DNA of 36,792 bases, taken from contig SLQY01000194.1 of assembly GCA_007131235.1 (NCBI GenBank), positions 1 through 36,792 on the forward strand, in the 5' to 3' direction. The notes below the pieces were generated by a model that had not been told where the DNA came from, did not search any database, and saw nothing but the letters and a program-made list of their open reading frames with translations. Below, piece after piece: positions 18,785 to 27,415 of this stretch (its first letter is position 1; every line of letters begins with the position of its first letter). The stretch is from Wenzhouxiangella sp. (GTDB lineage Bacteria > Pseudomonadota > Gammaproteobacteria > Xanthomonadales > Wenzhouxiangellaceae). A program made the translations under genes and the position numbers.

Positions 18785-20788
18785 TCAGGGCGTGCAGGTG
18801 AAGCCCTGGCCAGGGTGGGCATGGCCGGGCAACAGGTTCTCGCGCAGCACGCGTGGTGGGCGCTGCAGCTGCCATTCATAAAGCGTCGCAAAAGCCAGCA
18901 CCCGCGGGACGTAATCGCGAGTCTCGAAAAAAGGCAGGGTTTCCAGCCAGATATCCGGCTCGGTCAACGGGCGCGAGTCGAGCCAGCGGCCCAGCGCACT
19001 GATGCCGGCATTGTAGGCGGCGGCAACATGGATCCAGGCGTCGTCATAGCGCGACTGCAGCTCGGCAAGATGGGCCACGCCCAGCGGAATATTGATGGCC
19101 GGCTCCATCAGGTCCGACTGGCCGTTGTAACGCAGACCATTGCGCCGGGCGACAGCGGCTGCTGTTGTTGGCATCAGTTGCAGCAGGCCCCGAGCGCCGG
19201 CGGGCGACAAGGCATCGGGCTGCATCGCCGACTCGGCCCGCATCAGGCCGTAAACCAGGGCCGGATCGACATCCCAGCGCTGGCTGGCCGCCGTCACCTG
19301 CCCCTTTTCCACCAGCGGAAACCGCCACGGGTAGGCACGCATCGCACCGGCATTGCCGAGGGCATGGATGGCGCGATCATGCCACTGCTGGGAGGCTGCC
19401 AGCAGCGCGGCCTGCTTCAACTCGGCCTGGCTGAGACGACGCGTCACACTGACCCAGGTGCGGCGAGCATGACCGTTGAGACCCACCTGCCACAGCTCCA
19501 GGGCCCGTTCAAACTCGGCATCCCGCATCAGGCGGCGCTGAACGTTGCCATCGGCCGGCAGCTCCTCGTTGCAAACGGTCAGATCCTGGCCCAGGCGAGT
19601 TGCGGCCAGAAAGCCGTAGTAATTGGCCTCGCCGGCGAGGCTGGCAAAGGCCAGCAGCGCTTCGGGCCGGTTCAGCTCGGCCAGGGCCCGGCCCCGCCAG
19701 TACAGCCATCGCGGTCGAGCCTGCTCGGTCAACGACATGGCCTGGATCGAGCCGAGCACATCCTCCCATTGGCCACCAGCCAGGGCCGCCCGGGTGCGCC
19801 ACTCAAGCACCTGTTGATCGATCGAGTCCGGTGTCAGCGCATCGATGGCCGCCAATGCGCCCGGGTCCAGGGCGACGGCCTGGAACAAGGCAATCTCGCG
19901 CTGGATTCGCCCGGACTGATCGGCAGGCCAGGTGAAGTGACCACGCACAAGACGCCAGGCGCCATCGGCACGTTCCCAGTCCGAGCGCGCCAGGCGGATC
20001 AGACCGGTCTCGACAATCAGCCGGGCCTGCTCGTGATCCTGCCAGCGACGGGACTCACGCAGGGTCGCGTAAGGCTGCGCCTGCATGCTCAGCCACAGGT
20101 CAGCCCAATGGCGCCGGTCACTGTCGAGATAGCGTCGCAGGTAGCGGGCCAAACTGCTCTCACCGGCGCGCAGGGCCAGGTGGAAGCGCTGCCAGGCCAG
20201 CTCAGGGGTGAGATGACCCTGGCGCCGCCACCAGGCAAAAACCGGGTCGCAGGCACGGTGCTGCGACTGGCCGACCAGCCACAGTGACTCGACCAGGGCC
20301 GGCAACTGATCGGTATGCCCGGCCGCGAGATCGGCCCGGGCCAGGTGACAGCGCACTTCGGCAATGTTCGAGGCCCGACCGTGACGGACCAGGGCCTCGT
20401 ATTCGCCGCGCCGCGCCAGGCTGCGCAACCAGGCTCCCTCCAGGGCACCGGCAAATGACCAGTCGCGATGGCGAGCGAGAAACTGCTCGATCACCACCTC
20501 CGGCACCTGGTCGATGCGCTGGCGCAAAAGCTCAAACTCGAGAAAAGGGGTAAGCGGATAGCCCTGCAGATCGATGATGGCCTGAAGTACGGCTGCCTGA
20601 TTGCCGCGTCCGGCATCGGCCCAGGCGGCCCGGAACCTTTCGCGCTCGGCCTCGCGATCCGGCATGTCGGGCTCGGCAGCCGCCTGCCCGGCCACGGCCA
20701 GGACGAAGCCCAGCACCAACGTCATCAAGCGTCCGAGCCTGCCCACACTTGCCATCATGTACCCGCGTACTTCACCATGCCGCATCAT
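18785..20788 (-). CDS. slt: Soluble lytic murein transglycosylase
   Basis: Signal peptide region, long alpha-helical solenoid, C-terminal SLT domain ALVYGLMRAESAMQPDALSPAGARGLLQLMPTTAAAVARR and NIPLGVAHLAELQSRYDDAWIHVAAAYNAG. Start uncertain (20788, 20785, 20759 or 20756). Confidence 0.92.
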   Translation of the reverse strand: MMRHGEVRGYMMASVGRLGRLMTLVLGFVLAVAGQAAAEPDMPDREAERERFRAAWADAGRGNQAAVLQAIIDLQGYPLTPFLEFELLRQRIDQVPEVVIEQFLARHRDWSFAGALEGAWLRSLARRGEYEALVRHGRASNIAEVRCHLARADLAAGHTDQLPALVESLWLVGQSQHRACDPVFAWWRRQGHLTPELAWQRFHLALRAGESSLARYLRRYLDSDRRHWADLWLSMQAQPYATLRESRRWQDHEQARLIVETGLIRLARSDWERADGAWRLVRGHFTWPADQSGRIQREIALFQAVALDPGALAAIDALTPDSIDQQVLEWRTRAALAGGQWEDVLGSIQAMSLTEQARPRWLYWRGRALAELNRPEALLAFASLAGEANYYGFLAATRLGQDLTVCNEELPADGNVQRRLMRDAEFERALELWQVGLNGHARRTWVSVTRRLSQAELKQAALLAASQQWHDRAIHALGNAGAMRAYPWRFPLVEKGQVTAASQRWDVDPALVYGLMRAESAMQPDALSPAGARGLLQLMPTTAAAVARRNGLRYNGQSDLMEPAINIPLGVAHLAELQSRYDDAWIHVAAAYNAGISALGRWLDSRPLTEPDIWLETLPFFETRDYVPRVLAFATLYEWQLQRPPRVLRENLLPGHAHPGQGFTCTP

Positions 20789-20813
20789 CCTCCTATTTGA
20801 CCGTTGACAACAA

Positions 20814-21599
20814 GTGCTGTTCACCCTGATTGCTCTATTGTTGACCGGGCTGCTCGCTGGCGTTCTGGCCGGCCTGCTTGGGATCGGCGGCGGCCTGGTC
20901 ATCGTCCCGGCCCTGACCTGGATCCTGCTGTCGCAGGACGCATCCGCAGATATCGCCGTGCCGATGGCCGTGGCCACCTCGCTGGGCACCATGCTGATGA
21001 CCTCGGCCAGCGCCATCTGGTTTCACGACCGACGCGGCGGCGTTGACTGGGCCTGCGTGGCCAGGTTGGCCCCGGCCGTTGCACTGGGCGCCCTGGCCGG
21101 TGCCTGGCTGGCGGTATCGATACCGGGGCCCTGGCTGGCCCGGGTATTCGCCCTGATTGCCGGCCTGATCGGTTTACGCATGCTGCTGGCTGCCTCGACG
21201 CATGTCGCCCAAACCATGCCTTGGCCACGCGGCTGGTACCTGTTCGGCCCGTTGATCGGGGCGGTATCGGCCATGATCGGTATCGGCGGCGGCAGCTTCA
21301 ACGTGCCTTACCTGGCTCGAAACGGCTACCCCATGGTCAAGGCGGTGGCCATCGCCTCGACCTGTGGCTGGCCGATCGCGCTGGGCGGAGTCATCGGATT
21401 TCTTGTGCTGGGGGGCAGCCAGGTCGAGCACCCATTGAGCTTCGGCTACCTCTACGGACCCGGACTGCTGATCATCGGTATCGCCGGCATGATCGGTGCA
21501 CCGGCCGGCGTGGCCCTGGCCCATCGCTTGCCGCATCAGCGGCTAAAGCGAATCTTTGGGCTGGTGCTGATCGCGGTTGCTGTGCGCATGGCCTGGTAG
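20814..21599 (+). CDS. TauE/SafE family (sulfite exporter-like) membrane protein
   Basis: Two-repeat topology: LLAGVLAGLLGIGGGLVIVPALTWIL and GAVSAMIGIGGGSFNVPYLARNGYPMVKAVAIAS; GTG start. Confidence 0.93.
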   Translation: MLFTLIALLLTGLLAGVLAGLLGIGGGLVIVPALTWILLSQDASADIAVPMAVATSLGTMLMTSASAIWFHDRRGGVDWACVARLAPAVALGALAGAWLAVSIPGPWLARVFALIAGLIGLRMLLAASTHVAQTMPWPRGWYLFGPLIGAVSAMIGIGGGSFNVPYLARNGYPMVKAVAIASTCGWPIALGGVIGFLVLGGSQVEHPLSFGYLYGPGLLIIGIAGMIGAPAGVALAHRLPHQRLKRIFGLVLIAVAVRMAW

Positions 21600-22382
21600 G
21601 TCCACGCTGCCGTCGAGATTGACGGTCATGGCCAGCGGCCGATGATCGGAGTAGGTGACCGGCAGAACTTCCAGGCTGGCGATATTCATTTTCGGTGAGA
21701 CCAGGATATGGTCGATCGCCCGCTGCGGATCCCAGGAAGGAAAGGTCAGGATACCCTGGTCGGGAATGATCAGGCCGGCCTGGTCACAGAACTCCAGCAA
21801 TTCGCGAGAGCGGGGCCCGGTATTGAGATCGCCCATGGCCACGACGTTGGGGTAGTCACGCACCAGGCCAGCAACGTAACGTAGCTGCTGGGATCGGGCC
21901 CGTCGCCCCAGCGCCAGGTGCAGCACCACCAGCCACAGCGCCTGGGGCCCTTCGCCGTAACGCACGAACATGGCCCCGCGACCGGGAATGGCACCGGGCA
22001 GACGGTGCTCCTCGATCGCGCTGGGCGCAATCCGGCTGAGCAGACCGTTACCGGCATGGGCCAGCATGCCCACCTTGCGATTGCCCTGGTGACTCCAGTG
22101 CTCGAATCCGGCATGGGTCGCCAGGTACTTGGCCTGGTTGAGAAAACCCGAGCGCAGGCTGCCACAGTCGACTTCCTGCAAGGCCACGATGTCGTAGTCG
22201 GCAACCAGTTCGGCGATGGCGTCGAGATTGGCTACGCGCTGGTTATTGGGGAGCACCTGGCGCCAGCTCGAGGTCAGGTATTCCCGGTACTTGCCGGTGG
22301 TGGTGCCTGCCTGGATGTTATAGCTCAGCAGCCGAAGCTGACGGGAGCCTTTCTCAGCAGGCGAAGTGTCTCCGTCAGGCAC
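21543..22382 (-). CDS. Endonuclease/exonuclease/phosphatase family protein
   Basis: LRLLSYNIQAG, DIVALQEVDCGS, VVAMGDLNTGPRS and AIDHILVSPKM...TYSDHRPLAMTV; GTG start overlapping the dsbA stop by 1 nt. Confidence 0.93.
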   Translation of the reverse strand: MPDGDTSPAEKGSRQLRLLSYNIQAGTTTGKYREYLTSSWRQVLPNNQRVANLDAIAELVADYDIVALQEVDCGSLRSGFLNQAKYLATHAGFEHWSHQGNRKVGMLAHAGNGLLSRIAPSAIEEHRLPGAIPGRGAMFVRYGEGPQALWLVVLHLALGRRARSQQLRYVAGLVRDYPNVVAMGDLNTGPRSRELLEFCDQAGLIIPDQGILTFPSWDPQRAIDHILVSPKMNIASLEVLPVTYSDHRPLAMTVNLDGSVDLPGHAHSNRDQHQPKDSL

Positions 22383-23089
22383 TACTCGACAGCGGCTTCT
22401 TCTGGCTCGGAATGGCTGTCGGCCTCGGTTTCTGCCTGTGCCCCATCATCGCCATCACCATTGAGCAGGCCAAGCGCCCGCGCTTCGCGCTCAACCAGGT
22501 AGTCGACGGCGGCCATCATGTCCTGGTAGCTGTCGAAGTCACCCGGGCTGACTCGCCACTTGCCTTGCACCACCATGGTCGGCGTGCCGCGAATGCCATA
22601 ACGGCTGACATCGCCGCGATTGCGCCCCATCTGCGACTCAACGGCAAAAGACTGGGCGGTGTTGACGAAAGCGCTGGTGTCGACCCCGAAATCGCTGTAG
22701 ATGGCGGCGACATCCTCGAAATTGCGAATCTGGCGTCGCTCGTCATGCAGCGCCTTGAACACGGCCTCGTGGGCATCGTCGCCCAGACCGAGCACGCGGG
22801 CAGTGTAATAGGCGCGGGCAAACACGTCCCAGCCACGCTGCAGGGCAATCGGCAGGCGCGAGAAGTCGACATATTCAGGGGCATCCGCCTCCCACTCCTT
22901 GATAATGGGCAGGAAATTGCGGCAGGCCGGGCACGGGTAAGCGAAGGCCTCAACGACGGCCACCCGGTCTTCGGAAACTGCGGTGGGCACCCCGATTCGG
23001 GTGTAGTGACGACCCTCTTCAAAGGTCTGAGCTGCCACAGGCAGAGAGATCAGGACAAGCAGGCCGGCCAGGGTTGCGATCGCTTTCAT
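22382..23089 (-). CDS. dsbA: Thiol:disulfide interchange protein DsbA-like, with CPAC active site
   Basis: Signal peptide; EAFAYPCPACRNFLPIIKEW; cis-Pro region RGTPTMVVQGKWRVSPG; acidic C-terminal tail. Confidence 0.9.
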   Translation of the reverse strand: MKAIATLAGLLVLISLPVAAQTFEEGRHYTRIGVPTAVSEDRVAVVEAFAYPCPACRNFLPIIKEWEADAPEYVDFSRLPIALQRGWDVFARAYYTARVLGLGDDAHEAVFKALHDERRQIRNFEDVAAIYSDFGVDTSAFVNTAQSFAVESQMGRNRGDVSRYGIRGTPTMVVQGKWRVSPGDFDSYQDMMAAVDYLVEREARALGLLNGDGDDGAQAETEADSHSEPEEAAVE

Positions 23090-23151
23090 AGTAAGTCAGT
23101 AGTCCTGTAAGGAATGCGGAAAGACGGTGCTAGAGACCGGCGCGGGCCGAA

Positions 23152-23787
23152 TCAGTTCCGCGCCGGGGTCGGCCAGCGAGCCATGTGCAGCCCTTCCATG
23201 TACGAACTGACCGCCTCGATTTCCTCGTCGGTCAGGCGTGCCGCAACCCCCACCATGATGAGACTGTACATGTCATCGTCGCCGTTATGCACGCCGTCAC
23301 GGTAACGGCGCAGGCGATCGGCCGAGTAGTCGGCATGCTGGGCCCGAACGACCGGATAGTGCGCCCCCGGAATACCCTCACCAGCCGGGCCGTGGCAGGC
23401 TGCGCAAGCTGGGATGCCGGTTTCCCGATTGCCATCGTGGTAGATCTGGCGACCGAGGGCGACCAGGTCGTCATCGGCCACGCCCGGCTCCAGCGACTGC
23501 AACTCGTAAAAAGCCGCAATGTCGGCAATATCCTGGTCCGACAGGTTCATGACAAAGGGAATCATCTCAGGCACATCGCGCCGACCGTCCCGAACCAGCC
23601 GGGTCTGACGGGCCGCGTAGTCAGCATGCTGACCGGCAATCTTGGGCCATGCCGCGACCACGCTATTGCCGTCTGCGCCGTGACAGGCCGCACAGGATGC
23701 CGCCTTCTGCTCGCCGGCTTCAGGATCACCGACGGCAGCAACCGTCAGCGGCGCCAGGGCCAGTAACATAACCAGAAATCGTGCCAT
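23152..23787 (-). CDS. Cytochrome c4-type diheme cytochrome
   Basis: Signal peptide and two CxxCH motifs (CAACHGADG, CAACHGPAG) in a duplicated fold. Confidence 0.92.
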   Translation of the reverse strand: MARFLVMLLALAPLTVAAVGDPEAGEQKAASCAACHGADGNSVVAAWPKIAGQHADYAARQTRLVRDGRRDVPEMIPFVMNLSDQDIADIAAFYELQSLEPGVADDDLVALGRQIYHDGNRETGIPACAACHGPAGEGIPGAHYPVVRAQHADYSADRLRRYRDGVHNGDDDMYSLIMVGVAARLTDEEIEAVSSYMEGLHMARWPTPARN

Positions 23788-23831
23788 TGTCCGAGGTACT
23801 CCGTTTCGAGGGCCGAGAATTCCAAACCTGC

Positions 23832-23837
23832 TATTAT
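23832..23837 (+). promoter_or_regulatory. Candidate -10 box for engB in the c4/engB divergent region
   Basis: TATTAT about 29 bp upstream of the GTG start; -35 not convincing. Confidence 0.25.
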
Positions 23838-23865
23838 CGCTGCTTGTCTTCGCCCGTGCCAGTCC

Positions 23866-24498
23866 GTGACAGATTTTCTATCACTGCTTCACCGAGCAGA
23901 ATACCTCGACAGCATCCATAACTTGTCACAATTGCCGCCGGATGCCGGCATCGAGGTTGCTATCGCCGGTCGTTCAAATGCGGGCAAATCCAGCCTGATC
24001 AACCGTTTGTGCCGACAGAACTCGCTGGCCAAGACCAGCCGAACGCCGGGACGGACCCGGCAATTGGTATTCTTTCGCCTTGACCCACTGCGCCACCTGG
24101 TCGACTTGCCAGGCTATGGCTACGCCAAGGTCAGTGGCGATCTTAAACGCCATTGGCACGGACTGATCCAGACCTATCTCGACCGCCGCCAGGCCCTGGC
24201 CGGACTGGTCGTTGTCATGGACATCCGCCATCCGCTGAAGGATTCGGATGTCGAGTTGATCGAGTGGGCCGGCAGTCGCGGCCTGCCGTTGCACCTGGTA
24301 CTGACCAAGGCCGACAAGCTCGGCCGGGGCAAGCAGAAAGAAGCCTTCATGTCGGTGCGCCGCCTGATCGCGGCAGAAGTGGGGGTGCAGGTTTTCTCGG
24401 CCACTTCGGGTCAGGGACTGGACGAATTGCAGGCAGTGCTGACCGACTGGTTTCGGCCGGATCACGCACTCGGCGAGATCGACAGCCCGGGCCAGTAA
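23866..24498 (+). CDS. engB: Ribosome biogenesis GTP-binding protein EngB/YihA/YsxC
   Basis: GRSNAGKSSLINRL (G1), SRTPGRTRQLVFF, VDLPGYGYAKV (G3), LTKADKL (G4); GTG start. Confidence 0.95.
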   Translation: MTDFLSLLHRAEYLDSIHNLSQLPPDAGIEVAIAGRSNAGKSSLINRLCRQNSLAKTSRTPGRTRQLVFFRLDPLRHLVDLPGYGYAKVSGDLKRHWHGLIQTYLDRRQALAGLVVVMDIRHPLKDSDVELIEWAGSRGLPLHLVLTKADKLGRGKQKEAFMSVRRLIAAEVGVQVFSATSGQGLDELQAVLTDWFRPDHALGEIDSPGQ

Positions 24499-24887
24499 TC
24501 CAGCTGGGTCAATTCACGCTCCAGCAGCTCGGCATTGCCCAGGTTTGCGGCAACCAGGGTCTTCAACACGGCCATGCTTTCTGCATCCACGGCAACAAAA
24601 CGACAGGCTAAGGTATCGCCCTGAACGCGGATCGCCCGCACCATCATGTCCATGCTGGCCTGGTCGCCACGAACCGCACCGGTCAAGCGCAAACGCAATG
24701 ACCCATGCTCGACGAGTTGCCGGGCTTCAAGCCGAGCGTCAGAAGTCGCTGACAATCGGATCAGCGCCCCATTGAGTGACAGGTCCAGCAGCTCGCAGTC
24801 CTGTTGACCGGCAGCGCCCAGATCCAGCTCGCAATCGGCCTCGAACGGAAAACGGTGGAATCGACGTCGCTCTTGATGTCGAGCCAT
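24462..24887 (-). CDS. PilZ domain protein (putative c-di-GMP binding)
   Basis: RRRFHRFPFEADCELD...LLDLSLNGALIRL matches RxxxR...DxSxxG. Confidence 0.85.
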   Translation of the reverse strand: MARHQERRRFHRFPFEADCELDLGAAGQQDCELLDLSLNGALIRLSATSDARLEARQLVEHGSLRLRLTGAVRGDQASMDMMVRAIRVQGDTLACRFVAVDAESMAVLKTLVAANLGNAELLERELTQLDYWPGLSISPSA

Positions 24888-25049
24888 TGGCTCACCTCCC
24901 GCTTGCAGTCAGACATTGAAGAAGCGGCCTACCGGCAGCGCTTGAGTAGAATCATACACTGCTGTCAGCTGCCTGAAAAAAGTAACCCTGCTGCGCTTCG
25001 GCTAAACTGGACTGTGAAGAACCTGCCCGAGACCACAACCTGCCTGACC

Positions 25050-26030
25050 ATGCTCATCGGCCCGCACCAGATTGAACCCGCCATCGGCCTGGCCCCCATG
25101 GCCGGCGTTACCGACAAGCCTTTCCGGCTGCTGTGCAAGCGGCTGGGAGCCGGCCTGGCTGTATCGGAAATGACTACGGCCGACGCCAGCCTGTGGCATA
25201 CGCGCAAGTCACGCAAGCGCATGGACCACGCCGGTGAACCGGAGCCTGTCAGCGTCCAGATCGCCGGCACCGACCCGCAGCGCATGGCCGAAGCGGCCAG
25301 GCACAACGCCGCTCAGGGCGCGGACATCATCGATATCAACATGGGCTGCCCGGCCAAGAAGGTCTGCAAGGCCTGGGCTGGCTCGGCCCTGATGCAGGAC
25401 GAGGGCCTGGTCGAGCGAATTCTCAAAGCGGTGGTCGCGGCAGTCGACGTTCCGGTAACGCTCAAGATCAGAACCGGCTGGGCCGCCGATCAGCGCAACG
25501 CCCCAGGCATTGCCCGCATCGCCGAAGACTGCGGAATCTCCGCGCTGGCCATCCATGGACGCACCCGTGACCAGAAGTATGCCGGCCAGGCCGAGTACGA
25601 CACCATTGCCAGGATCAAGCAGGATGCAGGCATTCCGATTCTGGCCAACGGCGACATCGACTCGCCGCGCAAGGCTCGCCAGGTGCTCGACCACACCGGG
25701 GCCGACGGCTTGCTGATCGGTCGAGCCGCCCAGGGCCGACCCTGGATCTTCCGTGAAATCAATTACTTCCTGGTCACCGGCAAGCACCTGCCCGAACCAT
25801 CACCCGCCGAAGTCTGCGCCATTCTGGTCGAGCACCTGCGCGCCTTGCATGCCTTCTACGGCGAACAGGCCGGGGTTCGCATTGCCCGCAAGCATCTGGG
25901 CTGGTATGCCAGGGACCGACGCGGCAATGCCGCTTTTCGCACGGTGGTCAACCAGGCCGAAAGCGCGGCCGAACAGATCGACCTGACCCTGCAATATTTC
26001 GAACAACTGGAGCTGGCCGTTGCGGCCTGA
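25050..26030 (+). CDS. dusB: tRNA-dihydrouridine synthase B
   Basis: GLAPMAGVTDKPFRLLCKRLGAGLAVSEM, DINMGCPAKKVCKAWAGSALM, GADGLLIGRAAQGRPWIFREI; ATG 25050 fits the family start better than the ORF-track start. Confidence 0.94.
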   Translation: MLIGPHQIEPAIGLAPMAGVTDKPFRLLCKRLGAGLAVSEMTTADASLWHTRKSRKRMDHAGEPEPVSVQIAGTDPQRMAEAARHNAAQGADIIDINMGCPAKKVCKAWAGSALMQDEGLVERILKAVVAAVDVPVTLKIRTGWAADQRNAPGIARIAEDCGISALAIHGRTRDQKYAGQAEYDTIARIKQDAGIPILANGDIDSPRKARQVLDHTGADGLLIGRAAQGRPWIFREINYFLVTGKHLPEPSPAEVCAILVEHLRALHAFYGEQAGVRIARKHLGWYARDRRGNAAFRTVVNQAESAAEQIDLTLQYFEQLELAVAA

Positions 26031-26069
26031 TCGACCGGCTCGTCTCGACCAATGACTAGGAGATCCCCG

Positions 26070-27398
26070 ATGCGCCTGCTGCTTGCCTTGATGTTCCTGC
26101 TGCCGTTGTCCACCGGCTGGTCGGGCGAACGCCTCGCCCTGGTCGGCGGCACCCTGATCGACGGCAACGGCGGCCCGCCGCTGGCCAACAGCGTGATCCT
26201 GGTGGCCGATGAACGTATTACGGCGGTGGGCCAGGTCGGCCAGATCGAGGTGCCGGCCGACCATCGAGTGATCTCGACAGAGGGCATGAGTGTTCTGCCG
26301 GGCCTGTGGGACATGCATGTCCACCTGATGATCACCGGCCATGCCGACTACGCCCACTGGCGTCGCCAGTACACCCACCGCCTGCGCGATGAAATCATGC
26401 CGGCCGCGGCGCGACAGCTGCTCTGGGCCGGGGTGACCTCGGCCCGCGACCTGGGCGCACCGCTGGACGACATCCTGGCCATTCGCTCGGCGATTGCCGA
26501 TGGCGACATACCCGGACCCACCCTGTACGTGTCCGGGCCATTCATTCAACATCGGCCCTACCCGGGCACGGACCACTACCGTTGGGGGGTGAACGGTGTC
26601 GACGATGCCCGCACCCGGGTGCGGGAGTTGGCCGAGGCCGGGGTTGACGTGATCAAGCTGATCGATCACGACCAGATGAGCGAAGAGGAATACCTGGCCG
26701 TTGTCGCGGAAGCCCATGCCCATGGGCTGCCCGTGGTTGCCCATGCTCACCGCCCCGAGGAAATCCTGCGCGGGCTGCGTGCCGGCGTCGATAATTTCGA
26801 ACACACCGGCCTGGCCACCGCGCCCATCTACCCCGAAGAAGTCATCGCGGCCCTGGCCGCGCGCACCGCGCGCATGGACCTGGGCCCGCTGTACTGGACC
26901 CCCACGGTCGAACCGTTGTTCAACTACGTCCACACCATCCGCAATCCCGAGCACCTCGACGATCCGTGCTGGCAACAAGGACTGGCCGATGACACGGTTG
27001 CCGATATTCGCCAATCCATTCAACACCCCGAACGGCTGCCGTATTTTCAGCTAACGGCCGCCCGCAAACCCACCCTGAGACCCAAGTTTGATCAGCTTCG
27101 CCAGGCCGGGGTCACGATGCTGATCGGCACCGACTCAGGCGTGCCGCTGAGTTTTCATTGCCAGTCAACCTGGGCCGAGCTGGAAGTCTGGGTCAATCAC
27201 ATGGACGTAGATCCCATGGATACGATTCGCTCGGCCACCTACTGGCCGGCCAGGATGATGGGGGTTTTGGACGAAGTGGGCACGATCGAGGCCGGCAAGA
27301 AAGCCGACATCATTGCAGTGCGGGGTGACGTGCTGCGCTTCATCAATATCCTGCGCGACGTTGACATCGTCATCCGCCATGGCCAGCAGTTTCGCTGA
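26070..27398 (+). CDS. Exported amidohydrolase family protein
   Basis: RBS AGGAGAT; signal peptide; LVGGTLIDGNGGPPLANSVILVADERITAVG, MHVHL motif, C-terminal GTIEAGKKADIIAVRGD. Confidence 0.92.
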   Translation: MRLLLALMFLLPLSTGWSGERLALVGGTLIDGNGGPPLANSVILVADERITAVGQVGQIEVPADHRVISTEGMSVLPGLWDMHVHLMITGHADYAHWRRQYTHRLRDEIMPAAARQLLWAGVTSARDLGAPLDDILAIRSAIADGDIPGPTLYVSGPFIQHRPYPGTDHYRWGVNGVDDARTRVRELAEAGVDVIKLIDHDQMSEEEYLAVVAEAHAHGLPVVAHAHRPEEILRGLRAGVDNFEHTGLATAPIYPEEVIAALAARTARMDLGPLYWTPTVEPLFNYVHTIRNPEHLDDPCWQQGLADDTVADIRQSIQHPERLPYFQLTAARKPTLRPKFDQLRQAGVTMLIGTDSGVPLSFHCQSTWAELEVWVNHMDVDPMDTIRSATYWPARMMGVLDEVGTIEAGKKADIIAVRGDVLRFINILRDVDIVIRHGQQFR

Positions 27399-27415
27399 GG
27401 TGTTTGTCTTTGCCG

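Noticed and set aside
18722-20287. 521-aa plus-strand ORF opposite the lytic transglycosylase
   Set aside because: Antisense to a confidently assigned slt gene; low-complexity composition typical of shadow ORFs in high-GC DNA.
20804-20809. TTGACA before the TauE gene as a -35 box
   Set aside because: It is only 5 bp from the GTG start, so the matching -10 would fall inside the coding region.
26031-26069. Expected dusB-fis operon
   Set aside because: No fis ORF follows dusB; an unrelated amidohydrolase with its own RBS does. fis may be elsewhere, so this alone is not a finding.
25800-27026. 408-aa minus-strand ORF opposite dusB/amidohydrolase
   Set aside because: Antisense to two well-supported enzymes; no family signature.
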